Below are positions 45,047 to 53,991 of a DNA stretch of 64,000 nucleotides, piece by piece. The stretch lies in assembly GCA_022649305.1 (NCBI GenBank), contig JALCNW010000002.1, positions 84,932 to 148,931 on the forward strand, in the 5' to 3' direction. The stretch is from Enterobacter sp. (GTDB taxonomy: Bacteria > Pseudomonadota > Gammaproteobacteria > Enterobacterales > Enterobacteriaceae). The position numbers and the translations under genes were made by a program. How positions within the stretch are numbered: position 1 is the stretch's first letter; each line of letters opens with the position of its first letter. The notes under the pieces were generated by a model, which made no database searches, had not been told where the DNA came from, and saw nothing but the letters and a program-made list of their open reading frames with translations.

Positions 45047-45082
45047 ATAACGCAATTGCACAGACATATGCGGGGCGTTTTC

Positions 45083-45322
45083 ATGCGATTCACTGACCTC
45101 AAAAGTGAGACCTTAAATCTAAGAGTTTCCAGAAAGTTCAAACAGGCCTTAAAGGAGACAGCGGAGCATGAGCAGCGGAGCATGGTGAATATGCTTGAGG
45201 TACTCCTTTGTGACTATTGCGACCGCAAAGGCATTGTGTTGCAAAGCCCAGAAGCCAGCCAAGAACTTGGTCAGGGTCGAGCAGTAACTGGCCGTAAAAA
45301 AAACGTAGGGGGTTCTATATGA
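45083..45322 (+). CDS. Ribbon-helix-helix-type small regulator of the defence operon
   Basis: 79 aa from ATG 45083 (85 aa from 45068). The beginning TLNLRVSRKFKQALKETAEHEQ, followed by RSMVNMLEVLLCDYC, looks like a ribbon-helix-helix DNA-binding fold: a short strand then two helices. The stop overlaps the methylase start (ATGA), so it heads the operon and probably controls it. A palindrome lies just upstream. The Arc/MetJ-type assignment is by pattern only. Confidence 0.65.
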   Translation: MRFTDLKSETLNLRVSRKFKQALKETAEHEQRSMVNMLEVLLCDYCDRKGIVLQSPEASQELGQGRAVTGRKKNVGGSI

Positions 45323-46413
45323 CTTTTCGCTATATTGGCTCCAAATCTAGACTCATCGACAAGATAGCATCCCACATTGGGCCGCCTAGAGAGGGCGCGT
45401 TTTTTGTGGATGCTTTTTGTGGAACTGGAGCTGTAGCTGAGGCTGCTGCGGAGCATGGTTGGAATGTGCGGATTAATGATAGCTTGCACTCAGCTGTTAT
45501 CTCTGCTGGAGCACGTCTTATCAGCCATGATCAGGTGACCTTCAAAAAACTTGGTGGGTACTCTGGTGCTGTTAGCAAGCTAAACGCAGTTAAGCCATTG
45601 CATGATTTTATGTGGCGCACTTATAGCCCCGCTTCGATCGATACGTGTGGAATTGAGCGTAGGTACTTCACCGAAGAAAATGCAGCTCAGATAGACGCTA
45701 TGCGCTGCTTGATTGCTGAGTGGAAAGGTGCCGGATATATTGACGAAATTGAGGAGAGGCTATTGATTGCCGATCTCTTCAGTGCACTGAACCGCGTTGC
45801 CAACATTGCGGGCACTTTTGGCTGCTTCCTCTCCAAATGGACAAGCCAATCTCAAAACAAGATTGCCATGCGTTGCCGTGATCTCAAAGAAACTGGCGTG
45901 TGTGTTGAGGCTACCGTGGGTGATGTGTTCGACGTTCCGAATGTTGCACACGACCTCGTGTATTTGGACCCCCCATACACCAAGCGTCAATACGCGAGCT
46001 ATTACCACATCCTTGAAACGGTGGCTCTTGGCGATGAGCCTGTGGTGGAGGGGGTTGCGGGACTTCGTCCATGGAAAGCCTTGGCTTCTGACTTTTGCTA
46101 CAAGAGCCGTGCTCTCAAAACACTCTCGCGTCTGGTGCATGGCTTGAAGGCTCAAAGGGTACTGCTCTCGTACAGTAGTGAAGGGCACATCTGCATGCAG
46201 GACATGAAGGCTGAGCTTTCTAAGATCGGCTCGTCCACAATGTACCCTTTGGGCGCTATTGGTCGATACCGGCCAAACAAGGCAGCCAGTAGCTCGGCGT
46301 CCGATGTGAATGAGTTTTTGGTGGTCGTGAAACGGTCCATGGCACAGCTTCCCCAAGCCCAGTCAAAAACAGTTAAAGCCATCAAACCCGTTCTCGTGAG
46401 GAGCTATGCATGA
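45319..46413 (+). CDS. D12-class (Dam-like) N6-adenine DNA methyltransferase
   Basis: 364 aa. Motif I is FVDAFCGTGAVAEAA (about residues 28-42) and the catalytic motif IV is YLDPPYTKRQYASYYHILET (about residue 217). The N-terminus FRYIGSKSRLIDKI is the usual start of this family. It transfers a methyl group from SAM to adenine in a specific site. In this operon it probably protects host DNA, together with the next methylase, from the McrBC-like complex. ATGA overlaps join it to both neighbours. Composition looks lower in GC than the ICE core. Confidence 0.88.
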   Translation: MTFRYIGSKSRLIDKIASHIGPPREGAFFVDAFCGTGAVAEAAAEHGWNVRINDSLHSAVISAGARLISHDQVTFKKLGGYSGAVSKLNAVKPLHDFMWRTYSPASIDTCGIERRYFTEENAAQIDAMRCLIAEWKGAGYIDEIEERLLIADLFSALNRVANIAGTFGCFLSKWTSQSQNKIAMRCRDLKETGVCVEATVGDVFDVPNVAHDLVYLDPPYTKRQYASYYHILETVALGDEPVVEGVAGLRPWKALASDFCYKSRALKTLSRLVHGLKAQRVLLSYSSEGHICMQDMKAELSKIGSSTMYPLGAIGRYRPNKAASSSASDVNEFLVVVKRSMAQLPQAQSKTVKAIKPVLVRSYA

Positions 46414-48638
46414 GTGCTCCTCGGCCTGTTGAATCAGAGTACCTAGCCCCAGCAGAAGCGGCACTCACTAAGGCTGTGGGAGGGGACTATAGCCTAACCA
46501 GCTTTGAGCTTCGGCTTCAAGTTTTGGAGGCAGCGTCAGCGCGTTTTGGCGGGTTTGACCTAACGGCGTTTCATGAGGCTTTTGGAGTCAAGAGCAAGCG
46601 CGCAGCATCAGAGCTTTTGGAGCTTGCGGTACCTGTAGCAAGTGCCATCGAGCGTTCACCTATTCACCCTGCTTTGGCACTGAGTGTCTTGGCGCGTGAG
46701 GTCTTGCATGAGCAGGATCGAAAAAGCACGGGCGCCTACCATACGGATTTTCGCCTGGCTACACGACTGGCGAAGCTCGCAGCCCCCAAGCTCACACACA
46801 AGAGCAAGGTGATTGATCCTGCTTGCGGCGCAGGAATTTTGCTAGCAGCGCTGACTCACGCAGTGTGTGGTATGGATAGAGCCAAGACGGCGCATTGGTT
46901 GGCTCACGGTGTGTGTGCAGCGGATCTTTCTGGCAACTCTTTGCGTGCGGCACTGCTTGCGCTTGCTTCGTTCACTGATGATGTATCGACTCTTAAGGCT
47001 ATGCGTGCCCGTTGGTACTGTGGCGATAGCTTGATGGCAGATCGCAAGGTTTGGACTGCCATGGTCCCTGAGGGGTTTGATGCGGTGATCGGCAACCCAC
47101 CATGGGAAAAGGTCAAGATCTCACGGCACGAATTCTTGAAATCCTCAGGCACCAAGCGCCACTACGGGGCCCAAATTCATGGGCTTGATGAGGATCTGTT
47201 TGCCCAGCAGCGCGATGAGGTAGCGAACTACTCTCGTCGCCTGTTGGCTCGCTATCCCGATTTGGGTAATGGAGAGCCAGACCTATACATTGCTTTCACG
47301 GACCTCTTTTTTGAACTCTGCAAAAAGCAGGGTGTGGTGGTTGCACTAATTCCGGGTGGGCTCATTCGCTCGCAAGGTACCCGCGCCATGCGGCAGAAAA
47401 TCTTTGATGCGAGCCAAAGCGTGTCCATGTCGATCATCGATAACCGTGCACGGTTCTTTACGATCGACACACGCTTTAAGTTCCTAGCCGTGGCTCTCAC
47501 TAAGGCTGGCTCTGAAAAGAGCAAGCGTGAGCCCATCATTCTCATGCATGAGCGGGGCACCCCTACGGGATTGGAGATTACGGGAACTGCCACTATTGGG
47601 CGTGCAGCACTTGCGGGTGTTCGGGGCGATTTGAGCCTGCCCGAGGTTCGTAACGTGTCTGAGTGGAAGCTCTTCTCAAAGATCGGAGAAGCAGGTGTTT
47701 CGTGGGAAGAGCCTGGTTATGGCTGGACCCCGAAGTTTTGCCGTGAAGTTGATATGACCAAGGAGCGTCCTAAGTTCCTGGGGCGTGCCACGCCTGGCGC
47801 TTTGCCACTGGTGGAAGGTCGAATGGTGCAGGCGCATCGCTTTGGTGTAAAAGGGCACGTGTCAGGCACTGGTCGCCGTGCGTTGTGGGAGGCTTATGCC
47901 ATCGGAGACTCACGCCTTGCCCCCCAGTTTTGGATTCGCCCCTCCGACATGCCCAGTGCTAACCAGCACCGTGCGGACGTGCTGCGTGTGGGCTTTTGCG
48001 ACATTGCGGGTCAGACCAATGAGCGTTCGCTCATGGCCTCGTTAATTCCTGCTGGGGTGGTCTGTGGCAATAAGGTGCCCACGATCCTTTTCCCTGAGGA
48101 CCCATCGGAAGAACGGCTGCTGGTGTGGGTGTCCATCGCTAACAGTTTTGCCTTTGACTGGATGCTTCGGCGTGTGCTCACTACGACGGTGAATTACTTC
48201 CTGCTGCAAAGCGTGCCCATGCCAAAACTCGCCAAAGATGGTTTGCCATGGAAGAGGCTGGTGAGTGCTGCACGCGAATTGCGCACACTTGACAGTGCGG
48301 GGGCTACTCGTGAAACCTACGAGCGCATGGCGCAGCTTCGTGGGGAGATTGATGCGGAAGTGGCCGTGGCCTATGGGCTCGATTTAAAGGACATGGAGTT
48401 AGTGCTCCAAGACTTCCCGCTTTTGGATCGGGGCCAAGTGGGCTTGCCATGTGAGGCCAAGTCCACAATTACCCGAGATAATGTTTTGGCTGCAATGGCA
48501 AAACGCACAGGAAGTCTGTCTACAGTTTGGTCGCACCGTGCGATGCAGGCACGCGCGCTGGGGGCGATTGCTTATGTGCCCTCTGAGCTCGCCCTAGGGG
48601 GCGAAGAAATAGAAGAAGGATCCAAAATTCATGGCTAA
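46410..48638 (+). CDS. Large N6-adenine DNA methyltransferase (Eco57I/TaqI-like)
   Basis: 742 aa. Motif I is VIDPACGAGILLAAL (about residue 134) and motif IV is FDAVIGNPPWEKVK (about residue 229). The long C-terminal part, with RVGFCDIAGQTNERSLMAS and LTTTVNYFLLQSVPMPKL, is the target-recognition arrangement of Eco57I- and TaqI-type enzymes. No nuclease motif is evident, so I read it as methylase with recognition domain, not a type IIG fusion. Two different methylases in one operon fit an asymmetric recognition site, one strand each. Confidence 0.87.
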   Translation: MSAPRPVESEYLAPAEAALTKAVGGDYSLTSFELRLQVLEAASARFGGFDLTAFHEAFGVKSKRAASELLELAVPVASAIERSPIHPALALSVLAREVLHEQDRKSTGAYHTDFRLATRLAKLAAPKLTHKSKVIDPACGAGILLAALTHAVCGMDRAKTAHWLAHGVCAADLSGNSLRAALLALASFTDDVSTLKAMRARWYCGDSLMADRKVWTAMVPEGFDAVIGNPPWEKVKISRHEFLKSSGTKRHYGAQIHGLDEDLFAQQRDEVANYSRRLLARYPDLGNGEPDLYIAFTDLFFELCKKQGVVVALIPGGLIRSQGTRAMRQKIFDASQSVSMSIIDNRARFFTIDTRFKFLAVALTKAGSEKSKREPIILMHERGTPTGLEITGTATIGRAALAGVRGDLSLPEVRNVSEWKLFSKIGEAGVSWEEPGYGWTPKFCREVDMTKERPKFLGRATPGALPLVEGRMVQAHRFGVKGHVSGTGRRALWEAYAIGDSRLAPQFWIRPSDMPSANQHRADVLRVGFCDIAGQTNERSLMASLIPAGVVCGNKVPTILFPEDPSEERLLVWVSIANSFAFDWMLRRVLTTTVNYFLLQSVPMPKLAKDGLPWKRLVSAARELRTLDSAGATRETYERMAQLRGEIDAEVAVAYGLDLKDMELVLQDFPLLDRGQVGLPCEAKSTITRDNVLAAMAKRTGSLSTVWSHRAMQARALGAIAYVPSELALGGEEIEEGSKIHG

Positions 48639-49203
48639 TGGAGCGGGACAGGTTGCTCGAATTCTGTACAAGGAGATTGTTGAGGGAGATCGACGGAAAG
48701 CTGATGCGGAGTCTAATGACTCTGATTCTGGAGGGGGGGCAAGAGACTTTCGATTTCCCTACGAGGCGGTGTTGCCAGCTGTTGAGTTGATATTTCCCAA
48801 TAAAATTCTCCGGGGTGGAAAGGCAGTACATCAAGGTACCTTCTTTTGGAACGAGCCGGACTCAACACAGGTTGTATCAAGAGCAGCTGAGTTTATGTCA
48901 CCCACAAAGTCTCGGCCGAGAGAGGGATGGATTTCTCAGGTGCCGAAATTTTCATGTTTTGATTCGGACCGAATGCCATCAGGGGGAATTGGGAATCGCG
49001 TTTTGTTGCTTCTGATTCAGCTTCATGACCAGTCGGTTTGGCCGCACTTCGCGGAAGAAGCAACTCTTCGTGTTAAAGGCGTTTGGGATCCTTCAGTTGC
49101 TCAAGAGCTATTGAGTTGTTTGGATGCACAGCGGGCTGCTAATCGAGCCGTAATTGGCTATATCGACTTCACGAACATGCGTAGGTTCTGTAATGGTAAG
49201 TGA
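48631..49203 (+). CDS. Unknown protein of the McrBC-methylase operon
   Basis: 190 aa, soluble, with no domain that I recognise. The only features are an acidic N-terminal stretch (RKADAESNDSDSGGGARDF) and a C-terminus rich in hydrophobic residues and Arg (AANRAVIGYIDFTNMRRF). It overlaps the methylase gene by 8 nt and the McrB-like gene by 11 nt, so it is an integral part of the system. Because the McrB-like protein has no N-terminal recognition domain, this protein could supply DNA recognition; that is a guess from position. Confidence 0.7.
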   Translation: MANGAGQVARILYKEIVEGDRRKADAESNDSDSGGGARDFRFPYEAVLPAVELIFPNKILRGGKAVHQGTFFWNEPDSTQVVSRAAEFMSPTKSRPREGWISQVPKFSCFDSDRMPSGGIGNRVLLLLIQLHDQSVWPHFAEEATLRVKGVWDPSVAQELLSCLDAQRAANRAVIGYIDFTNMRRFCNGK

Positions 49204-50332
49204 AAACTGCAAACAGGTGTTAAAGCTACTCGCACGTTCGCGCAACGTGCTGGTGTCTGGTGCACCTGGCACGGGCAAGTCCAAGCTCTTGGCCGAAGTT
49301 GCTTTGGCCTTTGAAACAGCCTTTGGTCTTGCTCCTGCAGGTGGCCCACCGCAGCTCAATCCCATGGGCGGCATCCCTATTCCCCCTGCTGCTGGGGCTG
49401 TTAAAGACATTCCTGCACCCACCAAGATGGACCGCAAAGTCTTTCGGACGGTCTTCCACCAAAACTCCAAGTACCGCGATTTCTTATCGGGCATCACGCC
49501 TGCGGTCAACAAGACAGCAGGAGACCCAGACTTCACCATCGTGAAGGGGACTCTGTACCGTGCCAGTGAGCATGCGAAGGGTGCCAATGGGGCTGCACTG
49601 TTGATCATTGATGAGATCAACAGAGGTCCTGCGGTGCAGGTGTTTGGTGGTGCCATTGTGGCCATTGAGTCCGATAAACGCTTGGCCTCTGATGGGGCCA
49701 AACTTGCTGAAACGCAGTTCTTTGAAATGCTCGATCCCGTCTCTGGTGATGTGATCGAATACGCACTGCCCCATGACCTCTATATCTTGGCTGCGATGAA
49801 TCAGGCCGATGCGTCTGTGGAGCCCTTGGATGTCGCGTTCTTGCGTCGTTGGGAACCTATGCGCCTAGAGCCCGATGAAGCGGCTTTGCGGACGTTTTAC
49901 GGTTTGGGTGCCAAGGGTGTCAATGCATTGCCTGATGTACCTGCCAGCGTGAACGATGCCTTGGAGGCTTCGGTGAGTGCCTGGATTGCTGTAAACGCGC
50001 AAATTGCTCTGGGCCGTGGTCCCGAGTTTCAGATCGGGCATGGTGTACTGATGTCGGATGTGAAGCCGCAAACATTGGGCCTTAATGAAGCTTTGGGCAC
50101 GCTGTGTGTAGGGTGGGCGAAGGTGCGGGCACACGTGGAAGAGGTATTCTTCGGGGACACACGAGGAATTGCAGCGGCTCTTAATGCGCTCGATGGGCCA
50201 GCCTTTAATCCGTTCAAGCTCACCGAGACAACTTTTGCGGATGATTTACGCTTTCGTTTTGAAGGGCCCACGAATTTTGCTGAGAACAATATCTACGCGG
50301 CTCTCAGGGCATTTGCCAATCCGAGGGGGTAG
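49193..50332 (+). CDS. McrB-like AAA+ NTPase
   Basis: 379 aa from the ATG at 49193; the track start at 49154 is a TTG inside the previous gene. Walker A GAPGTGKS sits at about residues 23-30, Walker B LLIIDEINRG at about 136, and the sensor AAMNQAD with FLRRWEPM follows. This is the McrB type of AAA+ motor that drives translocation with McrC. The N-terminal DNA-binding domain of E. coli McrB is absent, as the Walker A motif is almost at the start. It is 3 nt upstream of the McrC-like gene. Confidence 0.86.
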   Translation: MVSENCKQVLKLLARSRNVLVSGAPGTGKSKLLAEVALAFETAFGLAPAGGPPQLNPMGGIPIPPAAGAVKDIPAPTKMDRKVFRTVFHQNSKYRDFLSGITPAVNKTAGDPDFTIVKGTLYRASEHAKGANGAALLIIDEINRGPAVQVFGGAIVAIESDKRLASDGAKLAETQFFEMLDPVSGDVIEYALPHDLYILAAMNQADASVEPLDVAFLRRWEPMRLEPDEAALRTFYGLGAKGVNALPDVPASVNDALEASVSAWIAVNAQIALGRGPEFQIGHGVLMSDVKPQTLGLNEALGTLCVGWAKVRAHVEEVFFGDTRGIAAALNALDGPAFNPFKLTETTFADDLRFRFEGPTNFAENNIYAALRAFANPRG

Positions 50333-50335
50333 CAC

Positions 50336-51640
50336 GTGGTGAACCCCCGAACACGGCTGTCCCTAATTGAGTACGGTACACCCGTTGACCTGAGCCGTGC
50401 GATTGCTGAAGCGATTGGAGTGGATCGCACGAAGGCCAACAGCCTTTTATTGGAGGCTGGGAACCGGGCTGCGTCGAGCTTGAGGCTTAGCTACAACCCT
50501 ATCAGTGTGGATGCCAAGGGCACACGTGCCATCGATTTTGCGGGCCTCATTCGCCTGGCACCTTCACTGGAACTGGAAGTTGCTCCCAAGTTTTTGGGAC
50601 TCGACGACACAGATGCAGCGTGGCGCGAAGATTTCTTTTTCCTCTCCACGCTTTCACGTCATGGGCGCCTCTTGGCTTCCGAACGCTTATCGGCATCAGG
50701 TGGTACCCCAAGGGATTTGTCTACGCTGGTAGCTCGTTCCATCACGAGCATGTACGAGGCCCGTAAACGTCGGCCACTGCGCAGCTATCGTAGTGTGCGT
50801 GAAGCAGACTTTTTCATCGATGGGGATCCTGATCCGGTGGATCTCATCTTTCCTTCACCTGATGGCTTTGAGCAAGAGCTCATTCGCTTTGATCGCAAGA
50901 ACGGTTGGAACGGGGATATCGTGGCAGCGGCCAGGGAGTTACTCCCTGAAGTAAGTGACCCTTCAGCCGCAAGTTCGCTGGTGCGTTTGATTGAAGACCT
51001 TTCGCCTCAGAACGTTGCTGCTAACCGTCGAAACCCCATTCCTGCACGGCACCGAGCGTGGAAACCACTGCATGAGCTGTCTATCGATGTGCTCGGAGGC
51101 CTGGGGCTTAACTACAAGCAGGGACAGGCCCATGCACCTGGTTACTTAGTGAATACCTGGCGCGTGTGGGAAGATCTGTTAACGGTGGCCGCACGATTGG
51201 GCTTTGGTCGCAGTGCCGTAGTGCCCCAACAGGGCTATCCCTTAGGCACTAAGATCAGGATGATTACCGGTGCTGTGAGCAAGCTTTCAGTGTACCCAGA
51301 CTGTGTAATTGAGCTCGATGGAACAAGGCCCAGGATGCTGCTGGATGCCAAGTACAAGGGCCACGTGGAGAAGGGACAGCTTCGCATCAGTGAAGCTGAC
51401 ATCTACGAAGCCCTAGCCTTCTCCAAGGCTACTGGATGCAACCTAGTGGCACTAGCCTATCCTGCACAACCAAGCGATGCCCCGCAGCCCGTAGGGACGT
51501 GCACTGTCTTTGAAAAAGCTGTGGTGGATGCCGTGCAAATCGTGGGCATTCAGATTGAGAGCCGCCTGATTTCTAGGGCGGGAGCTCTCAGATTATTTGC
51601 CACAAACATGGCTGCTGGGGTTACAGCAGCCTTTATGTGA
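50336..51640 (+). CDS. McrC-like PD-(D/E)xK nuclease
   Basis: 434 aa from tandem GTG codons (50336 or 50339) after GAGGGGGT. The C-terminal half holds the nuclease signature: YPDCVIELDG, RMLLDAKYKGH (about residues 319-345), and the segment EADIYEALAFSKATGCNLVA, as in McrC/5-methylcytosine restriction proteins. The N-terminal half (RAIDFAGLIRLAPSLELEVAPKF) fits McrC. It probably forms the cutting subunit with the McrB-like partner. It is the last gene of the operon. Confidence 0.86.
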   Translation: MVNPRTRLSLIEYGTPVDLSRAIAEAIGVDRTKANSLLLEAGNRAASSLRLSYNPISVDAKGTRAIDFAGLIRLAPSLELEVAPKFLGLDDTDAAWREDFFFLSTLSRHGRLLASERLSASGGTPRDLSTLVARSITSMYEARKRRPLRSYRSVREADFFIDGDPDPVDLIFPSPDGFEQELIRFDRKNGWNGDIVAAARELLPEVSDPSAASSLVRLIEDLSPQNVAANRRNPIPARHRAWKPLHELSIDVLGGLGLNYKQGQAHAPGYLVNTWRVWEDLLTVAARLGFGRSAVVPQQGYPLGTKIRMITGAVSKLSVYPDCVIELDGTRPRMLLDAKYKGHVEKGQLRISEADIYEALAFSKATGCNLVALAYPAQPSDAPQPVGTCTVFEKAVVDAVQIVGIQIESRLISRAGALRLFATNMAAGVTAAFM

Positions 51641-52603
51641 TTGATTCAAGGGCTTCTTCCTAACAGATTTAGCGATGGTTGATTTTACATTTAGGGGCGG
51701 TATGAAAACGTTTAACATTGTCGGCAGCCAGGAGCTTGACTGCGCCATAACAGCAGGTTAAGTAGTTCCAAGTGTTGGCGTACCAGTATGCCTTTAAGGC
51801 TTTCTAATCGCTAAGTATGAAACTTTATTTCTACGGATCCGACCGGCAGGTGCGCCCGCCCTCTGGTTTAGGATGATAACCCCCCTTTTTTCGAACAAAA
51901 AAAACACCGATCCAGGCGGCTTTGGCCGTTAGTTAGTATTAAACTTTATTTTCATCCCGCACGAGGCGCGGACATTTCATAAATGATTTAATGGGTATTA
52001 CTTCACCGGGATTACGATCCTCTATCAGGTTAAACATATTATCCCTGCCATGAACTCTGCATCAGCCATCTGGTGTATGCTGCGTAAGTCAAAAAGGATG
52101 AATCGCCACGTGTTTAACAGTCACCTGGAAGGCGTCAGTCCGGAGGCCTTCGAAAAGGCCTCACCGTGAGGACAGATACTGTCTGCGGAAGCGGGGGCAT
52201 TCCAAAGTGCCTGCTGCTGATCATCAAAACTTCAGCCACTGCCCGGTTTAGTCCGCCCCCGGATCCTCCTCAGACCGAGCCGTCAGTCCGACTGCGCTAT
52301 GGGCCCTGACCCAAAACTGAAGTTCGCGCACCTACGCAAAATCTGTAATTACTCGACTGTTTAGCTGAGCCAAATTTTACGTATGAGCGTAGTTTTCAGC
52401 CCCGTTTTTCTCAGATTAAGTGACCAAAACAGTTTTCACACGGCTTGGGCACGCAGCGGTCAGTCAGAACAGGTAAAGCAGTGGGAAAGGAAAATTCTAA
52501 ACTCGCAGATTAATTTTTGAGTTCTGAAAATGAGTTTATTGCGGCTTTTCTGAGCGACCACGGGCACGCTGTCAGGCGATTCAGTCTGACGGAGTCCCGA
52601 TTC
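51641..52603. other. Right flank of the cargo insertion
   Basis: About 960 nt with no supported gene. It contains a near-repeat (aagtatgaaactttatttc at 51813-51831 and tagtattaaactttatttt at 51935-51953), a run of Cs and Ts (51888-51897), a probable IS3-family transposase tail (52113-52169), and an upstream part that may hold promoter signals for the next transfer gene. It looks like an accumulation of insertion debris. Confidence 0.55.
52113..52169 (+). pseudogene. Possible tail of an IS3-family transposase
   Basis: The sequence encodes FNSHLEGVSPEAFEKASP then stop, which resembles the C-terminus of IS3-family OrfB proteins (xHSxLGxxSPxxFE). No longer frame or inverted repeat is visible, so this is a decayed remnant at best. 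Confidence 0.35.
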
Positions 52604-53002
52604 ATGAAACTGACCTCTCTTGTTTTCCTGCCGGCTCTGCTGCCGGCATCCGTACTGGCCGGCACGGTCGTCTTCACCGACAGTCAGCATCTGCCGGCAA
52701 ATCTGCCGCCGGACGTGCAGGTGGTCCTTCTTGATGGTCCTGACCGACTGCAGGCCGAGATGTTCGGGGAACTGCCTGCAGACCCGCAGCAGGCCGAAGC
52801 ACAGGTCAGGCAGGTTATGGAATCATCTGCCTGGCAACAAAAACAGCTGCAGCTGAATGATTCCTATCGGCAGGTGGTCCGGGGCTGGGAACTGGGCATT
52901 AAAAAAGTGCCGGCCGTAGTGTTTGATGACCGCGATGTGGTCTACGGCACCACGGATGTTGACGTGGCCACTTCCCTGCGTAACCGGGGAGGTGGTCAGT
53001 GA
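52604..53002 (+). CDS. TIGR03757-family ICE protein (PFL_4709)
   Basis: 132 aa from the ATG at 52604 after GGAG; the track start at 52517 adds unrelated residues. Signal peptide MKLTSLVFLPALLPASVLAG. The mature protein has TVVFTDSQHLP and VPAVVFDDRDVVYGTTDVD, which fit PFL_4709, a periplasmic component with a thioredoxin-like outline (TrbC-type). It resumes the transfer operon after the cargo. Confidence 0.88.
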   Translation: MKLTSLVFLPALLPASVLAGTVVFTDSQHLPANLPPDVQVVLLDGPDRLQAEMFGELPADPQQAEAQVRQVMESSAWQQKQLQLNDSYRQVVRGWELGIKKVPAVVFDDRDVVYGTTDVDVATSLRNRGGGQ

Positions 53003-53991
53003 ATACAAAACCTTCCCGCATCAGAACCACGGTGTGCTCGCTGGCGGTTGCCACGGTACTGGGTACGGCAACCGCGCCGGCAGCTGTTGCTGCACTTAAC
53101 ACCGCGCAGATTATTGCCAGCGCCGTGTCGCAAAACTGTATCAGCTGGCGTGTTAGCGGCATCTGTTACTGGCTGTTCTGTACCCCCTTTGGCTGCAAGG
53201 TGCGCACGTCGGTCAAAGTCACCCACTTCATCCCCCAGACGGTGGTGTCAACCTATGTGGCCCCGGGCGGCAACCCGTGGCAGGAAATGGCGTTTGTCAG
53301 CCAGACCGCCGGCGGGCTGGAGAGTGCCGTGACCAGCGGGCTTTCCGGTGTTTCTGCCGGAGGAGCCAATCCGGCCGACATGAAAAATCCCGGCCAGCGC
53401 AAGTCCGCCGTTCGTTTCAAGTATGCCGATGCGATTGGCCACCCGGCCACCTCCCTGATTGGCGGCAGTATTCCGGGCTATTCCTGTGATACCGCAGCCA
53501 CCCCGTTAATGCCTTACTTCCTGAGTACGCTGGATTCGGCGGCCTGGCGCACGGGCGTGCCGGAGTCCCTGTATCCGGAAGCGCTTGTGCCCGGTCAGCG
53601 GGAAATCGGCAGTCAGGCAACGGCGAACATGTGGGGCAACGTCTATCCCCGTTCGGGGTTTATCAGCCAGACCGATGATGACAAAGCCTCTGCCGTGGTG
53701 GCACAGCGTGTGGCAGACATTATCACCCGCGCCGGCCAGCCGCATGTGTATCAGGTGCTTAAGGGCAACCGCCATGACGGGTACTGGCCACCGGGCGAGG
53801 TCAAGGAAAACACCGGCACGCGCAATCACAAATGGCAGCGGCTGGCTCCCCACATGACACAGTCATGTGCAGTCTTCCCGGACGGGAGCTATACCGCCGC
53901 GAGCGATAACAATGAAGCCTTTGCGCTCTGGCAGCCCTACAGCTGCTGCAAAAAGCGCGGGCAGAAATTTCTGGGCAGCACTGATATCTGA
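52999..53991 (+). CDS. TIGR03756-family ICE protein (PFL_4710), TraU-like
   Basis: 330 aa, GTG start overlapping the previous stop. A signal peptide is followed by Cys-rich text (SQNCISWRVSGICYWLFCTP) and HPATSLIGGSIPGYSC, in the manner of TraU-type proteins. It is predicted periplasmic and needed for DNA transfer in related systems. The stop overlaps the next start. Confidence 0.9.
   Translation: MNTKPSRIRTTVCSLAVATVLGTATAPAAVAALNTAQIIASAVSQNCISWRVSGICYWLFCTPFGCKVRTSVKVTHFIPQTVVSTYVAPGGNPWQEMAFVSQTAGGLESAVTSGLSGVSAGGANPADMKNPGQRKSAVRFKYADAIGHPATSLIGGSIPGYSCDTAATPLMPYFLSTLDSAAWRTGVPESLYPEALVPGQREIGSQATANMWGNVYPRSGFISQTDDDKASAVVAQRVADIITRAGQPHVYQVLKGNRHDGYWPPGEVKENTGTRNHKWQRLAPHMTQSCAVFPDGSYTAASDNNEAFALWQPYSCCKKRGQKFLGSTDI

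Larger units (their letters stand above)
44648..45067. other. Left flank of the cargo insertion
   Basis: About 420 nt without a convincing gene. It holds a terminator (44706-44731), a 10-bp inverted repeat AAGCCAACGT...ACGTTGGCTT (44797-44842), a 42-codon ORF from 44847 that I do not trust, and a TGTATATATACA palindrome at 45035-45046 just ahead of the first defence gene. Confidence 0.5.

Noticed and set aside
45083-51640. BREX or DISARM system
   Set aside because: There is no PglZ, BrxC or DrmABC-type gene. The motor and nuclease are of McrB/McrC type.
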